Below are positions 1 to 11,527 of a stretch of 64,000 bases of DNA, piece by piece. The notes under the pieces were generated by a model, which ran no database searches, was not told where the DNA came from, and saw only the letters and a list, made by a program, of their open reading frames with translations. Each line of letters starts with the position of its first letter. The first letter of the stretch is position 1. This DNA is from Capitella teleta (Eukaryota > Annelida > Polychaeta > Capitellidae): contig KB309013.1 in NCBI GenBank assembly GCA_000328365.1, positions 5,034 through 69,033 on the forward strand, read 5' to 3'. Both the position numbers and the translations under genes were made by a program.

Positions 1-1012
1 ATGGAATATGAACGAGGAAACAACAAATTAAGTTCAAATATGTGGCTGAGTCGCTGTCTGTGATTATCTGTGATATTGAACTAGTAACAGTTTCGTGAGT
101 AAGCGCTGAACGTGTTATTTATGTACGTAGACCATATAATATTATTCAATAAGGCCAACTCATAGGACTCACAGTATTATGAGTATAGGCAGTCATCCAC
201 AAGACTATTCACGGTGACTAGGTCATGAAATATACAGAAATCTAGTAATTCAGTCATGCAACGTATACAGTATGATCAACAGGTCATGACTGACTCACCA
301 AGTCAGCGACTGTCACTTACTAAGAGTAATTGACAATTTGACAGTGACACTCACACTGCACTAACTGCTGTCTACTCAGTAGGGCCTATATACTCACTCA
401 GTCACTATCATAATGATGACTATATCATATGATATATGGCTGCGTGTAGCACAGATTCTCGGGCGAGGTCTGTATACCATTGGGCTCGCTGTAGTATGTT
501 AGCTAGGCTGCGTGACTGTTAAGTCTCAAGTCTGTCACACTCACACTCACACTGTGACTGAATCACTGACGCGTCGTGAGAGGAAGTTCAGCTGGATAAT
601 ACATGTAACGAGACCTGCGTTTGAATGACCTATACACCTGTGAAAATTATGATTCGTATCTGCACTTCATCAGTTGCCACAATCCCGAACAACAACCTTT
701 TTCACCACTGTCACACAGCCAAGAGAGCGATAATGGGTCCGTTTCACACTCTCGTTGCTACGACGCGGAACCAGTTGGTGTGACGTCATTTGAATTCAGA
801 ACGAGGCATGTTGGCCAGGGGTATATGCGCACCAAAACCGCTCTGAACAATCCAGTCATAATAACATCCTTGGTGAAAGAACTCAGGGGCGATCTGGCAA
901 AAGTCTACTTTTTTTTTCTTTTTTTCTTTTTTCAGCTGAGGGGGGCGGGGGGGGGGACTCGCGTCCATTTCGCCCAATGGTAAATACGCCACTGTATATT
1001 ACAAAATATAGT
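1..1012. other. Non-coding stretch dense in TGAC/GTCA words
   Basis: I see no supported gene here. Between about 180 and 560 the sequence repeats TGAC or GTCA (often TGACT, AGTCA, GTCAC) roughly 18 times in 380 bases, several-fold more than expected, without a clean tandem period. A poly-T and poly-G tract lies at 908-957. Short open frames here show no recognisable domain. Confidence 0.4.
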
Positions 1013-1327
1013 TCAGTTCAAGTGCATCGAGGCGGCCAAACTGTGAAAGCAACTGCAAATGACGATCAACATCAGAAAATCTACAAGCTGTAATATTTTC
1101 AGCTGAGGTTTCGAACTCAGCTTCACGAGCATTTCACAGCAATCGGCGTCCATGTATTTGGATGTTTCGATCTTCAACGTTGTCAGATGTTGGTTCAATG
1201 CCGCTCCCATGACGCTCTTAAAGTTATTTCCTTCGCCAAATGCAATGATGAATTCCATCCCCGAATGTCGTTCCACAAATCCCGTTTGAGTGCAATGCGT
1301 AGGAAGTCGTTCAGATCTTCTTTGCAA
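1013..1327 (-). pseudogene. Possible leucine-rich-repeat fragment
   Basis: The minus-strand frame reads LTTLKIETSKYMDADCCEML followed by LSSKPQLKILQLVDF. The spacing of leucines resembles ribonuclease-inhibitor-type leucine-rich repeats, as found at the C-termini of NLR receptors. Only about 60 residues look protein-like. There is no clear start, and the frame runs into the minisatellite upstream. It could be a terminal exon or a relic of a receptor gene, or chance. I cannot name the gene. Confidence 0.2.
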
Positions 1328-1374
1328 GATGCCAACTCACATGGACTGTTGCTGCTCATCAACCTCTCTGCCAC

Positions 1375-2360
1375 ACGACTGAAGAGTGAACCCTGGAGAT
1401 CGACCTCTCTGCTGCATGAATGAAGAGTGAACCCTGCAGACCTCTGCCACATGACTGAAGAGTGAACCCTGGAGACCTCTCTGCCACATGACTGAAGAGT
1501 GAACCCTGGAGACCTCTCTGCCACATGACTGAAGAGTGAATCCTGGAGACCTCTCTGCCACACGACTGAAGAGTGAACCCTGGAGATCGACCTCTCTGCT
1601 GCATGAATGAAGAGTGAACCCTGAAAACCTCTCTGCCACATGACTGAAGAGTGAACCCTGGAGACCTCTCTGCCACATGACTGAAGAGTGAACCCTGGAG
1701 ACATCTCTGCCACATGACTGAAGAGTGAATCCTGGAGACCTCTCTGCCACATGACTGAAGAGTGAACCCTGGAGACCTCTCTGCCACATGACTGAAGAGT
1801 GAACCCTGAGACCTCTCTGCCACATGACTGAAGAGTGAACCCTGGAGACCTCTGCCGCATGACTGAAGAGTGAACCCTGGAGACCTCTGCCGCATGACTG
1901 AATTAAGAGTGAGCCCCGGAGACCTCTGCCGCATGACTGAAGAGTGAACCCTGCAGACCTCTGCCGCATGACTGAAGAGTGAATCCTTGATACCTCTCTG
2001 CCGCATGAGTAAAGAGTGAACCCTGGAGACCTCTGCCGCATGACTGAAGAGTGAACCCTGGAGACCTCTGCCGCATGACTGAAGAGTGAATCCTGAAGAC
2101 CTCTGCCGCATGACTGAAGAGTGAACCCTGGAGACCTCTCTGCCGCATGAGTGAAGAGTGAACCCTGGAGACCTCTCTGCCGCATGACTGAAGAGTGAAC
2201 CCTGGAGACCTCTCTGCCGCATGAATGAAGAGTGAATCCTGGAGACCTCTCTGTCCCATGACTGAAGAGTGAAACCTGGAGACCTCTGCCACATGACTGA
2301 AGAGTGAATCCTGGAGACCTCTCTGCCGCATGAGTGAAGAGTGAACCCTGGAGACCTCCT
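1375..2360. repeat. Minisatellite, 35-37 bp unit
   Basis: About 26 head-to-tail copies of a unit containing GACTGAAGAGTGAACCCTGG followed by AGACCTCTCTGCC and ACAT or GCAT. Unit length alternates mainly between 37 and 35 bases because TCTC varies. The left half carries mostly CCACAT and the right half CCGCAT, so the array has two blocks of variants. All three minus-strand frames stay open for 220-310 codons because the unit lacks stops on that strand. I take these frames as an artefact of the repeat. Confidence 0.95.
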
Positions 2361-2401
2361 TCATCATTCCTTGATACATGTGTTATATGTGATTTATTTA
2401 G

Positions 2402-2977
2402 ATGATTTTCTGGATTGGGAAGGTGCCCGGGACAAATGTTCCTCTAATGGCCTGGATCTCCTTGTGATCGAGACAGAAGAAGAACGCCAGTTCATCACTC
2501 AGATGGTGGAGGAAGAAAGTGCGTGCTTACCATATAACATATAAACTGCTGCTTGCAAAGAAAAATAAAATAAAAAAGTTATTGTTGGTGCATTCTGAAA
2601 ATATTGTGCATCTTTAAAACTGCAACCGTTTAGTAAATGATGAATATGGTTTCAATTCTTTATCTTGAATCTTTCCTTCGGCATATACTATTAATAAAAG
2701 AAATGTTAGCTTAGATTTATTGCTTGGCAAGAGAAATTGTATACGCATGGAAATTAATACATTTCTCGTTGTTCAATGACAGGCATGTGTCATAATTTTT
2801 TTTATTAATCCTCGTTGTTTAACGACGACGTGACGTTATATTTCAGCTGGTCTCTTTTTTGATGTTTGGGTGGCAGCGTTCTTCAGGGACGCCATAGTAT
2901 GGGGGTTGCCAGGGGGTCTTGCCGTCTCCACCTCTCTTTGGACGAAAAACCAACCCACCGACACTGGAACATATGCA
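2402..2977 (+). CDS. C-type lectin-like domain, two exons of a partial gene
   Basis: Exon 2402-2518 follows a TTTATTTAG acceptor and ends at GTGCGT. It encodes DFLDWEGARDKCSSNGLDLL and then VIETEEERQFITQM, matching the W-x-x-A-x-x-x-C...L-V-x-I...E-E...F-I core of C-type lectin domains. Exon 2 begins at 2847 after ATATTTCAG and joins in phase (A+CT). It encodes FFDVWVAAFFRDAIVW and LWTKNQPTDTG, which fits the WIGL...W...QP strand region. The frame stops at 2978-2980; a weak donor (GTTAGA) lies just before. The first CTLD exon and the C-terminal cysteines are not visible, so the gene is partial or decayed. The minisatellite ends 40 bases upstream of exon 1. Ligand and location are unknown. Confidence 0.55.
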
Positions 2978-3078
2978 TAGTTAGAGGATGGGCATCTATA
3001 CGTTTCTTTAGGCTCTAGTCAATGTAGGCCCATTTGTGAATTTCAGTTTGACTGATATCTGAATACTCAGTCTCAGTC

Positions 3079-3667
3079 ATGATATTATTATATCACAACA
3101 TGTTTTATCATGATGTTATAATATCACAACATGTTTTATCATGATGTTATTATATCACAACATGTTTCATTATGATGTTATTATATCACAACATGTTTCA
3201 TTATGATGTTATTATATCACAACATGTTTCATTATGATGTTATTATATCACAACATGTTTCATTTTGATGTTATTATATCACAACATGTTTCATTTTGAT
3301 GTTATTATATCACATGTTTTATCATGATGTTATTATATCACAACATGTTTCATTATGATGTTATTATATCACAATGTTTTATCATGATGTTATTATATCA
3401 CAACATGTTTCATTTTGATGTTATTATATCACAACATGTTTCATTTTGATGTTATTATATCACATGTTTTATCATGATGTTATTATATCACAACATGTTT
3501 CATTATGATGTTATTATATCACATGTTTTATCATGATGTTATTATATCACAACATGTTTCATTTTGATGTTATTATATCACATGTTTCATTATGATGTTA
3601 TTATATCACAACATGTTTCATTATGATGTTATTATATCACATATTTTATCATGATGTTATTATACAT
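3079..3667. repeat. Minisatellite, about 31 bp AT-rich unit
   Basis: About 20 tandem copies of a unit built from GATGTTATTATATCACAACA and TGTTTCATTAT. Copies vary between TTTCATTAT, TTTCATTTT and TTTATCAT, and some lack ACA. No open frame of interest. Confidence 0.95.
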
Positions 3668-3994
3668 CATGTCTTTCTTGTCTGTCAGGCTTAAACATAA
3701 ATTTTCTTTCAGATGAAATTCTTGTATCACTTGTTCATATTCATACAATTTACTTACAGAGTTCACTGTTCAATTTGAAAGAAATATATCATTTTTAGTG
3801 CCTTTCAATTTTAATCATAATCAATTACTGATCGTAATACTAAGATATGGCCTCAATGCATTTGTGATTTGCCATTTAATAGCTCATAAATAATTTACAT
3901 TAAACATTTACATTTACATTAAACATTTTTTTTCTTTATAATTTATTTTATGTGTTGCAACTAAATTGGATGTGGCTATAAAAATGCCTGCATT
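3668..3994. other. AT-rich spacer, nothing recognised
   Basis: No gene, RNA or repeat seen apart from short A/T runs. Confidence 0.5.
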
Positions 3995-4976
3995 TTAAAG
4001 GGATGGGGAACTGAATTTTAAGTGATGTTCTATTGACTCATAGCACCAATTGATAGCATTCCGTGCCAAAAACACCATGCCTGGATGCAAGCGTAAGGAA
4101 ATAATGCATTCCGAATATCGGGGTTAGCATTGGGCCTATGGAAGAATGGCTTCCATTACGAAGTATAGGAGGCAAACGTCAGATGAGGGCTTGTCGTGAT
4201 TGGTCCGTTCCCCTCGTGAAGCTATCGATTTCAGCCAATCAGAGCAGATCATCTTCGCCATAAAAGGACATCTTTGTTGTTTACGAAACGAAAGCGCATG
4301 CGTGGTGCACTCTGGGTGACCTTTTTACTGTTTCAGGATGAGAAACATGATAGGTGTTCTAGAAAATCGCTTGTTAAAATAAGAAAAATAGCGAAAAATA
4401 TTTTTTTTATTGCGCCTGACTGGTGGCAAAATGATTATTCTATCTATTTCTGAAAATAAAATAAAAATATATGCAAGGGTTTAGTCGCAGGACACGCTGA
4501 TATGACGAGACCCATGTTCAATTTGTGTGCAGACCGAAGAAGATTTTTTTACCCTTCTCAGATTTCTGTATCTGGAAATCTGAGAAGACTGCGGAAATGC
4601 GGACATAATTGTAATAATATTATAATTAATAATTATAGCACCTGATTATTCCGTCAGGGCCTAAAATCTTCAATTCTGGAGTCTACTTTTTTTTTCAATT
4701 TATCTTTAAATTTTCAAAATTTATCATGTATATCTCTTTATCATTCTGATGCCACTTACAGTTTTTTTAAATGAATTGAAAAGTGCAAAACCTCTGAATT
4801 TAGCTCGGCAGAAAGTTCAACATTAATTGCATTCAATGGTCTTTTTTTAATGCATTCCATTGTTAATTTTTTCTTCTTTAATTAATTTTTGTCCTTCTGT
4901 CTTCAATTTGTTCTGCTCATTTCATAATTTTATCTGATCCCATCATCAAATAAATCTCATAGCTCTCATTTGCAAA

Positions 4977-4979
<3 letters not shown>

Positions 4980-5046
<67 letters not shown>

Positions 5047-5047
5047 A
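4980..5047. repeat. (CT)n microsatellite
   Basis: A near-perfect TC dinucleotide run of about 65 bases with two TTT interruptions at its right end. Confidence 0.97.
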
Positions 5048-5839
5048 ACCAAATACAGAAAAACACTGATCTGATCATCTTAAAATTAAAATTATACGTT
5101 TTTTTTTCTAAAAATTTTAATATCCTTTTGATAAGTACTCGTTTTGTGAAATGTAATGCATTCTACAGAGAATTACAAGTAATTCATGTTGGCTGCCTTA
5201 CAGCGAAGAACGTTATGATTACCATTAAGTGAGAACCATAACGCACCGGAACTTCACATAGACTACCGTCAGAAACTAATCTCAGCGAGCATATTTTCAG
5301 AGCTGAATTCCTATTCGATGCTCCATCTGTATTACTCTACCGCGATTGAGCAGATCTTTCATCTATTATAATGAAAGAAATACCACTCTTCATCGTTTTG
5401 AGCTGCGCCGCATTGGAAGACGAATTGACGGTGAATGGCATTTTATTTGGTCCTGAATGATTGCCATAGTCGACAGATCTTTTAAGAAATGGTCTCGCTG
5501 CATTTACAGAAGTTAATTGAGCTGACAATTATTTTTCTTTGAAATGAACAGAGGTCCTCTTTGACATTTATTTATGAATCACTGCATAACAGCAATACAC
5601 CTGAATATGTCACAGACTTAATTAATGGCTGCAACCATTCAAGTCACGTGCAAAACCTTGACCTAGTTTGACCTCAATTACGGAGAGCAGCATTGTCGTG
5701 AAAAGTGTAGGACCATGGGTCACGTTTTACCAAGACATCTTACACGTATTATTACATTAGATAAATATAATACTTAAGTATATTCACAATTTTACAATAA
5801 ATTTGTAACAATAAATTTGTTACAATGATTCAATAGTAC

Positions 5840-6210
5840 CAGGCGTTTGTCTTTTCGGTTGTTCCCGGAATTGTAATTTTGTAATTTCTTTGTCAAATGA
5901 AAATCTCACGAATTCACTACAACAAAAACACGAAGTATCCCGAAAATTGCCATGTTCATCTAACACGGGGATGAAATTAAGTGCACTTACTCAGAGAATA
6001 AGTGATATTACTCTTGTGGGAATCACAAACACATTTAGAAGTAATTCTTATCTAAATAATTGCGTAAACAGGAGATAAATCAGCATGGCTTTGATTTTTT
6101 GTTTTTGTTTTTTGTTTTTTTTTGTTTTTTTTTAGTTCTTGAACACTACTTAAATAACAATTACAAAATTACAGTACAATGCCGGGAACACCCGAAAAGA
6201 CAAACGCCTG
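5840..6210. mobile_element. MITE with CAGGCGTTTGTC inverted ends
   Basis: The left end CAGGCGTTTGTCTTTTCGG is matched in reverse complement at the right end, and homology continues for about 45-50 bases through GTTCCCGG. Length is 371 bases. TAC flanks both sides (5837-5839 and 6211-6213), which looks like a 3-base target duplication. It carries no transposase, so it would depend on an outside source. It lies inside the larger TTAA-flanked structure and so inserted later than it, if that structure is one element. The superfamily is uncertain. Confidence 0.7.
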
Positions 6211-8462
6211 TACAATTGTCAAGTGGATTGTTCCAGTCACAACAATGACATTAATGTGTACAGACAATCTTTATAATATATATCACACGCACAAACTCAA
6301 CAGATCGTAAATATCAGTTATGCGTGATCAATTGTAACATTTTAAGTGTGCAGAAAATTTTAAGCGATTCATGTTAAATAAGATCTGTCAGTAAAACACA
6401 CCCCTGAAATGATTTAGCCAAAGTTTTCAAACAAACTGTAGGCATTATTTCGAATAAAAACTTTAATGAACCAATATTTTTGTAATATCTTATTTAGTAT
6501 AAATGTTTAACTATGTTTTTATTTTGTGTTGAGTATATTTTATCGGTTAGTGTTGCATGGAAAATAGTGTCAGCTACATGGAAAATGTAGCCGAGTTGGT
6601 TTGTCGGAAAGCTAACTTTATATATGGTGTTTAGGGAGTCGATAGTTTAAATAAACTCACCTCAGCTAAGATGTCTGAGGTTAATGTTTAAAAGGTCAGC
6701 GGGTGTTACCAGCCATACGGAGAAACTTTAAAGGTTTCCCTTGACGACAAAGGTAAGTAATAATATAAAAAATATAACGCCCCAACGACCTATTGACGGG
6801 AGGTCAGCCCACACCCGAGGCTAGAACATGTTATGAATATATTTTATTTTCATCTTCATTTACATGTGTGCATGCCATAATTTATAGTTTATTAATAAAT
6901 AAACTAAACCTCTGTCTGTGAAATCCAAAACCAACTGGTTCTATTATTATATAGAAAGGCGAAATGAACAATTGGAAAGAAATTGACATCGTTCCCGTTT
7001 GCGTCGCGATGAAAAATATGGATCATGCACACGCGTGACGTAATGACTTCAATTCTACATTATTTATTCACGGGTTTTGTGGTAAGCTCCAAGCTCGTAA
7101 TAAGGAAGACACAACAACTTCATATTGGATTTGATTCACTTTCAACAAAAGTCCGGAAAGTGTGTTCACAATAGTAAGATAGTTGTTTCTGTGAGAATAG
7201 CGACGTAAAGTGTGTGTGGAGAGAAGAGTGAAAGAGGGAAGTGTGTTCATGGAAAATACTCGTGGCTTATAATTATATGTACAATTAGATGTACAATGTA
7301 TAATTAGATGTACGGAAGCCTTCGTTCCCAATAGACAATGCATTATATTGGTGCATTTGCGATCTGGTAGTGAAGTACGTGTTTAATTCTCGGAAAACTT
7401 TCTGACCCTTCATCTTAATGAATCTCAGTATCTCAGTATTGACGATTGCTTCTTAGAAGATGGAAGCAATCCTGTGCATGCTCTACCCGAAGGTCTTCAT
7501 GCATAGGCAGGGTTTATGTAATTATAATTACATATGCTATAATGAAACATCGTGTAAGGTAGTTAGAAGCATCCATGTAATCTTAACGTTTATTTCACAC
7601 AATATTATTATTGTTATTATTTAATAGGATTGAATTGAATTGATATATATATATTTATTCACAATGGTAATGAGGTAAGATGAGTCACAGAAGAGACAGA
7701 GATACAGCAAGGCATTATTATAAAGATACCACATTGCATGTGTATGAAATGAAAGCTTAAAGGGAGGGAGAACTGGTTAAAAATGGACTTTGAATCGTTA
7801 TTTGATGCACCAAAAATGATTCCTATGCCTGGCCCACACAAGGAATATCATCGCTAACGATTTCGCGGGAGATATATTGCTAATTAGGCGTGACGTCAGG
7901 AGCTGTGATGAAACACCGAGTTCCCCATCTTTTACAATGGGCCTCGTCATATCAGCGTGTCCTGCGACTAAACCCCTGGATATTTTTTTTTATTTTCTTT
8001 TCGGAAATAGATAGAATAATCATTTTGCCACCAGTCAGGCGCGAAAAAAAAAATATTTTTCGCTATTTTTCTTATTTTAACAAGCGATTTTCTAGGACAC
8101 CTACCATGGTTTCTCATCCTGAAACAGTAAAAAGGTCACCCAGAGTGCACCACGCATGCGCTTTCGTTTCGTAAACAACAGAGATGTCCTTTTATGGCGA
8201 AGATGATCTGCTCTGATTGGCTGAAATCGATAGCTTCACGAGGGCAACGGGACCAATCACGGCAAGCCCTCAGCTGACGTTTGCCACCTATACTTCGTAA
8301 TGGAAGCCATTCTCCCATAGGCGCAATGCTAACCACGATATTCGGAATGCATTATTTCCTTACGCTTGCATCCAGGCATGGTGTTTTTGGCACGGAATGC
8401 TATCAATTGGTGCTATGAGTCAATAGAACATCACTTAAAATTCAGTTCCCCATCCCTTTAAG

Positions 8463-9139
8463 TTCATTGTGTCCCGTAGTCAAACGAGGAACTATCCAAT
8501 GTGTGAATCACACAGAAACATCGAAGCGCACGCACTATGTACGTTAATCGATTCCTTTGTATACGTTAGAAAAATATTATTCGCCATTAAATTTCTTTCA
8601 CTCGATCACCCCATTCCTCTTCTTCTGAATAAAATCAGTTTTTATTTTTCTACTGAACTTTTAATTCTACCCACTTTCTCATTTCTTTTTGGCTATAATT
8701 ATACACCTGGGATTCTTCAGTCTTGTTTGTATTTACTGTGACCGATATTTCACTCCCAAGTGAAGGTGCTTCTGATGAGGCCTGTTTTATTAATTCATCC
8801 TCAAACTAACCTACGGATCCCTGGAGACGTATGACATGAAAGCGTGCATGTGTACACGCGGAAGAAGGCGACTTAGCCAAGTGCTGTGTGCGCTGTGTAT
8901 TCAACTTTTAAGTATCCCCTCGCCGTCTATTTGCTGTTCAGTTGATTAAACCTACTTTATTACGTCTCTCATCTTTCTTATGAACTACGAATTGTGAAAC
9001 AACTAATTAATTTGGACATCAGAGGGATTACGAAAGCAGATAAAAGAACAAAGCTTGCCGGTTCGTGAATCGGCGCAAGATAGAGTAATTGTGGGTGAAT
9101 GCAGAATAATTACATAATCGATAATTGCGCGCGCTATCA
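8463..9139. other. Spacer, nothing recognised
   Basis: Short open frames (for example 8469-8741) show no domain. No RNA gene or clear repeat seen. Confidence 0.4.
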
Positions 9140-9485
9140 ACGACAGGGGCCGACCGCGTGTTGCTGCCTCGTGGCCTCTTAACTTCCTACTGCAGAGCGC
9201 CTGTTTTTACTATACCTTTCACGACTTCTGTTAATTTTATTGCATGATCGTGCTTTTAGTGTGGCTACATCACGCATGTGGAACGTTTTACCTGACTATT
9301 TGAGAAGTGCTGACTCTTTTAATAGTTTTAAAAGTCAATTGTAGACATTTTTATTCCGAGAACATTTTTATTCCATGTAACCCATTAATCGCCATAACTT
9401 GTTTTATATTCCGTTTATTGTGAATAGCGTTTAGAGCTCTTTGGATTTAACGCTATTTAAAATAAACTTTATTTATTATTTATTA
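9140..9485 (+). mobile_element. LINE 3' end fragment
   Basis: The frame around 9246-9365 reads DRAFSVATSRMWNVLPDYLR then SADSFNSFKSQL and FLFREHF. This is the characteristic C-terminal signature of LINE reverse-transcriptase proteins of the CR1/L2/Jockey type. It is followed by a short 3' tail ending TAAAATAAACTTTATTTATT. The rest of the element is missing (5' truncation), and the frame holds a stop in the middle of the signature, so it is a dead copy. Confidence 0.7.
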
Positions 9486-9782
9486 TTTTAATATCCAGTG
9501 TGCATGTGGCTTGGCTGAAACAAACACACACTAAATGCATTTGCTCAGCGGCTTAATTGGTTCAATGCTTCCAGATATGTGAATGAAAAAGTGCATGATT
9601 GTGGCACGCGATAATTATGGTTCTTTTATTGTCGAAAAAGTGTCACCAACATTGCACAGACAGTTCTTATTATTTCTTATGTGTTTGATTCTCGCCGCAA
9701 AAGTGGCAGAAGAACGACAGTGGCAAGAAGCGATACTTCTGTGGCACTGATGGCGGGTAAATGGCTTATAATCGACACCTGA

Positions 9783-10316
9783 ATGCTATCTGGGTGCATG
9801 ATATATCTCGCTCCAGTCTGCAATGATGTTGATGTTGAAATTCAGCTACTGTGCCGCAATGTCAGGTTCCTTCGGTCTTTGGAAAGAAGCAATAACCGTG
9901 TTGTGCGGTGCTGCTTTCAGTTGGTTCAGAACGGCAGTCGCTCTACTGTTAGCCGCTCGTTCTCTAAGCTGTGTGACGTCACTCAGAAATCCCGTCATCA
10001 TATTGTGGAAAGTGTTTGTCATCCTACTGCTCTGTTCAAAATCGGCAACGATCATGAGGAGATGGCTGGTTTGGTCAGAGATCTCCTTGCTCTGAGAGCT
10101 GGGTTGGAGCTGGACCAGAATCTGAGTGCTCATGATATCGAACTCCTGCGGGATATTAATTTCTCTATACGGGAGCTATGTACCCATTAATTTAATTTTT
10201 TTTTTTTTTTTTTTTTCTCACTGAATTATTGTTGTTATTGTTATTATATTCACTGAATTATTGTTATTATATTGAATTATTGTGATGTTCGATGAGGAAC
10301 GAATAAACATATATAT
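9783..10316 (+). mobile_element. Second LINE-like C-terminal fragment
   Basis: A 135-codon open frame (9783-10190) contains CNDVDVEIQLLCRNVRFLRS and LERSNNRVVRCC. This resembles the region after the reverse transcriptase of LINE proteins, where ..VDV....R.VKF...L..SNN..V is common. It is followed by a TTATTG-rich tail and GAACGAATAAACATATATATA. No reverse transcriptase is present upstream. It could instead be an unknown host exon, but the 3' tail favours a retroelement. Confidence 0.45.
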
Positions 10317-11527
10317 ATAACATTCTTCCTCTTCATGAATTATTGTTAAAAGACATCTCTATTCTATTTTCGGGTTGCTTCACTTGGGATCCTTTGTAGG
10401 CAGAAATGCTAAAAGAATTCAACACGAAAAAGACTATTTCAGATCGAAACTTCCTGTTTTAACTGCTAAATGCTTAACTCATCAATGTATTATTGCACGT
10501 GAAACATTTCCTTGATACCATGTTAATATTTTAAGAGATGAAATTTTACTCAATTTTGTATGTTTTTTGTTTAATGTCTGATTCAAAAGTGTTGTGTGGA
10601 AAGATATAACCACGATGTCATCAAACAGAGAATTGAACGAATTGAAGCTAATTCTGTTCGAATCATTGGCAAATACGCAAACAAGACAATAAACTCCAAC
10701 AGAAAAACTTCTCTGAAATGTCGAGAAGGGATTGCAGATCTGAGACATCCTTCCAGTTAATGCTATGACAACGACAATAACTTAGCAGAACTCACGAATT
10801 TAAGTTCCTTAAGTTCAGAGACATGCACTGCCTGCACGTAAAGCTCTAGGGCGGAATTTTATCCAATTTACAGTTACAAATTTAGAATTATTTCATTGTT
10901 TAAAGCCTTATAAGATTCTTACAGTACTTCATTTGCAGCTTGAATTCAATTAGGTCAATTCAATTCAATCATTATGCAGATTATGAACACAAACCTGATG
11001 GCCTTTTGTGTCCCTCATACCTGACCCGAACTAAGGCACAATGCCCTAAATAAGCTAAATATAAGAAACTAAATCTGTCTCGTCTGAGACGCTGAAAGGA
11101 TTGCGGCAAACAGGTACTCAGCACTTGGGTCTCGGTACACTGAACACGTAAGTCCGAAACAGGCTATGTTTTTGTGCATCTCATGCATTCAAAGGCTTTA
11201 AGTGTTGCACAATTAAAAGATACAGTCACGTCTTTGATTAACCAACTCTACAACCGACTTCCGACAGCACATGAAGCCTGGTTCTTATAGCTGTCTACCA
11301 CTACGGTTTACTTGCTAATCTATCGAGTGTTGTGTATATCTATAGATCAATTGCTAAAGGTTGTCAGATATTACACTGCATTAAGGAGGTCCAAAGTAAT
11401 TTTCAGACCGAAACCAGGAAGTAGAATCTGCTAAAACTACGGAAACTATTACAGATAAGCAAACGTCGAGGTGCGGTGTTGGACTAGGTAGCTCTCATTT
11501 GTCTCAGGTGTTTGCCGTGGGCTGACC
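10317..11527. other. Upstream region of the ETS gene
   Basis: No gene recognised. If the first ETS exon at 11528 is right, the 5' untranslated region and promoter lie here. I see no convincing TATA box close to that ATG. An in-frame TAG at 11489-11491 lies 12 codons before it. Confidence 0.3.

Larger units (their letters stand above)
3995..8462. mobile_element. TTAA-flanked element with about 520 bp inverted ends
   Basis: The segment 3995-4514 is repeated in reverse complement at 7937-8462 with few differences. The outer ends read TTAA-AGGGATGGGGAACTG on the left and CAGTTCCCCATCCCT-TTAA on the right. The inner ends of the two arms have no TTAA. This favours one 4.5 kb element with long terminal inverted repeats over two separate insertions. 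The interior shows no transposase; it holds a CT microsatellite, a smaller nested TIR element and unassigned AT-rich DNA (4515-5839 and 6211-7936). TTAA targets are typical of piggyBac-type elements, but the superfamily is not proven. Each arm holds a CCAAT pair (GATTGG, CCAATC) and a CATAAAAGG box. Confidence 0.55.

Noticed and set aside
1195-2379. Minus-strand open frames of 158-311 codons rich in GSLFSHAAE / RVHSSVM
   Set aside because: They are translations of the 35-37 bp minisatellite in all three frames, with no domain and no start context.
3079-3667. CRISPR-like array
   Set aside because: Units are contiguous with no unique spacers, and the window is eukaryotic. It is a minisatellite.
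8136-8336. Minus-strand 66-codon frame that recurs in the inverted copy at 4140-4320
   Set aside because: It recurs because the DNA is an inverted repeat, and the other copy does not preserve a clean frame.
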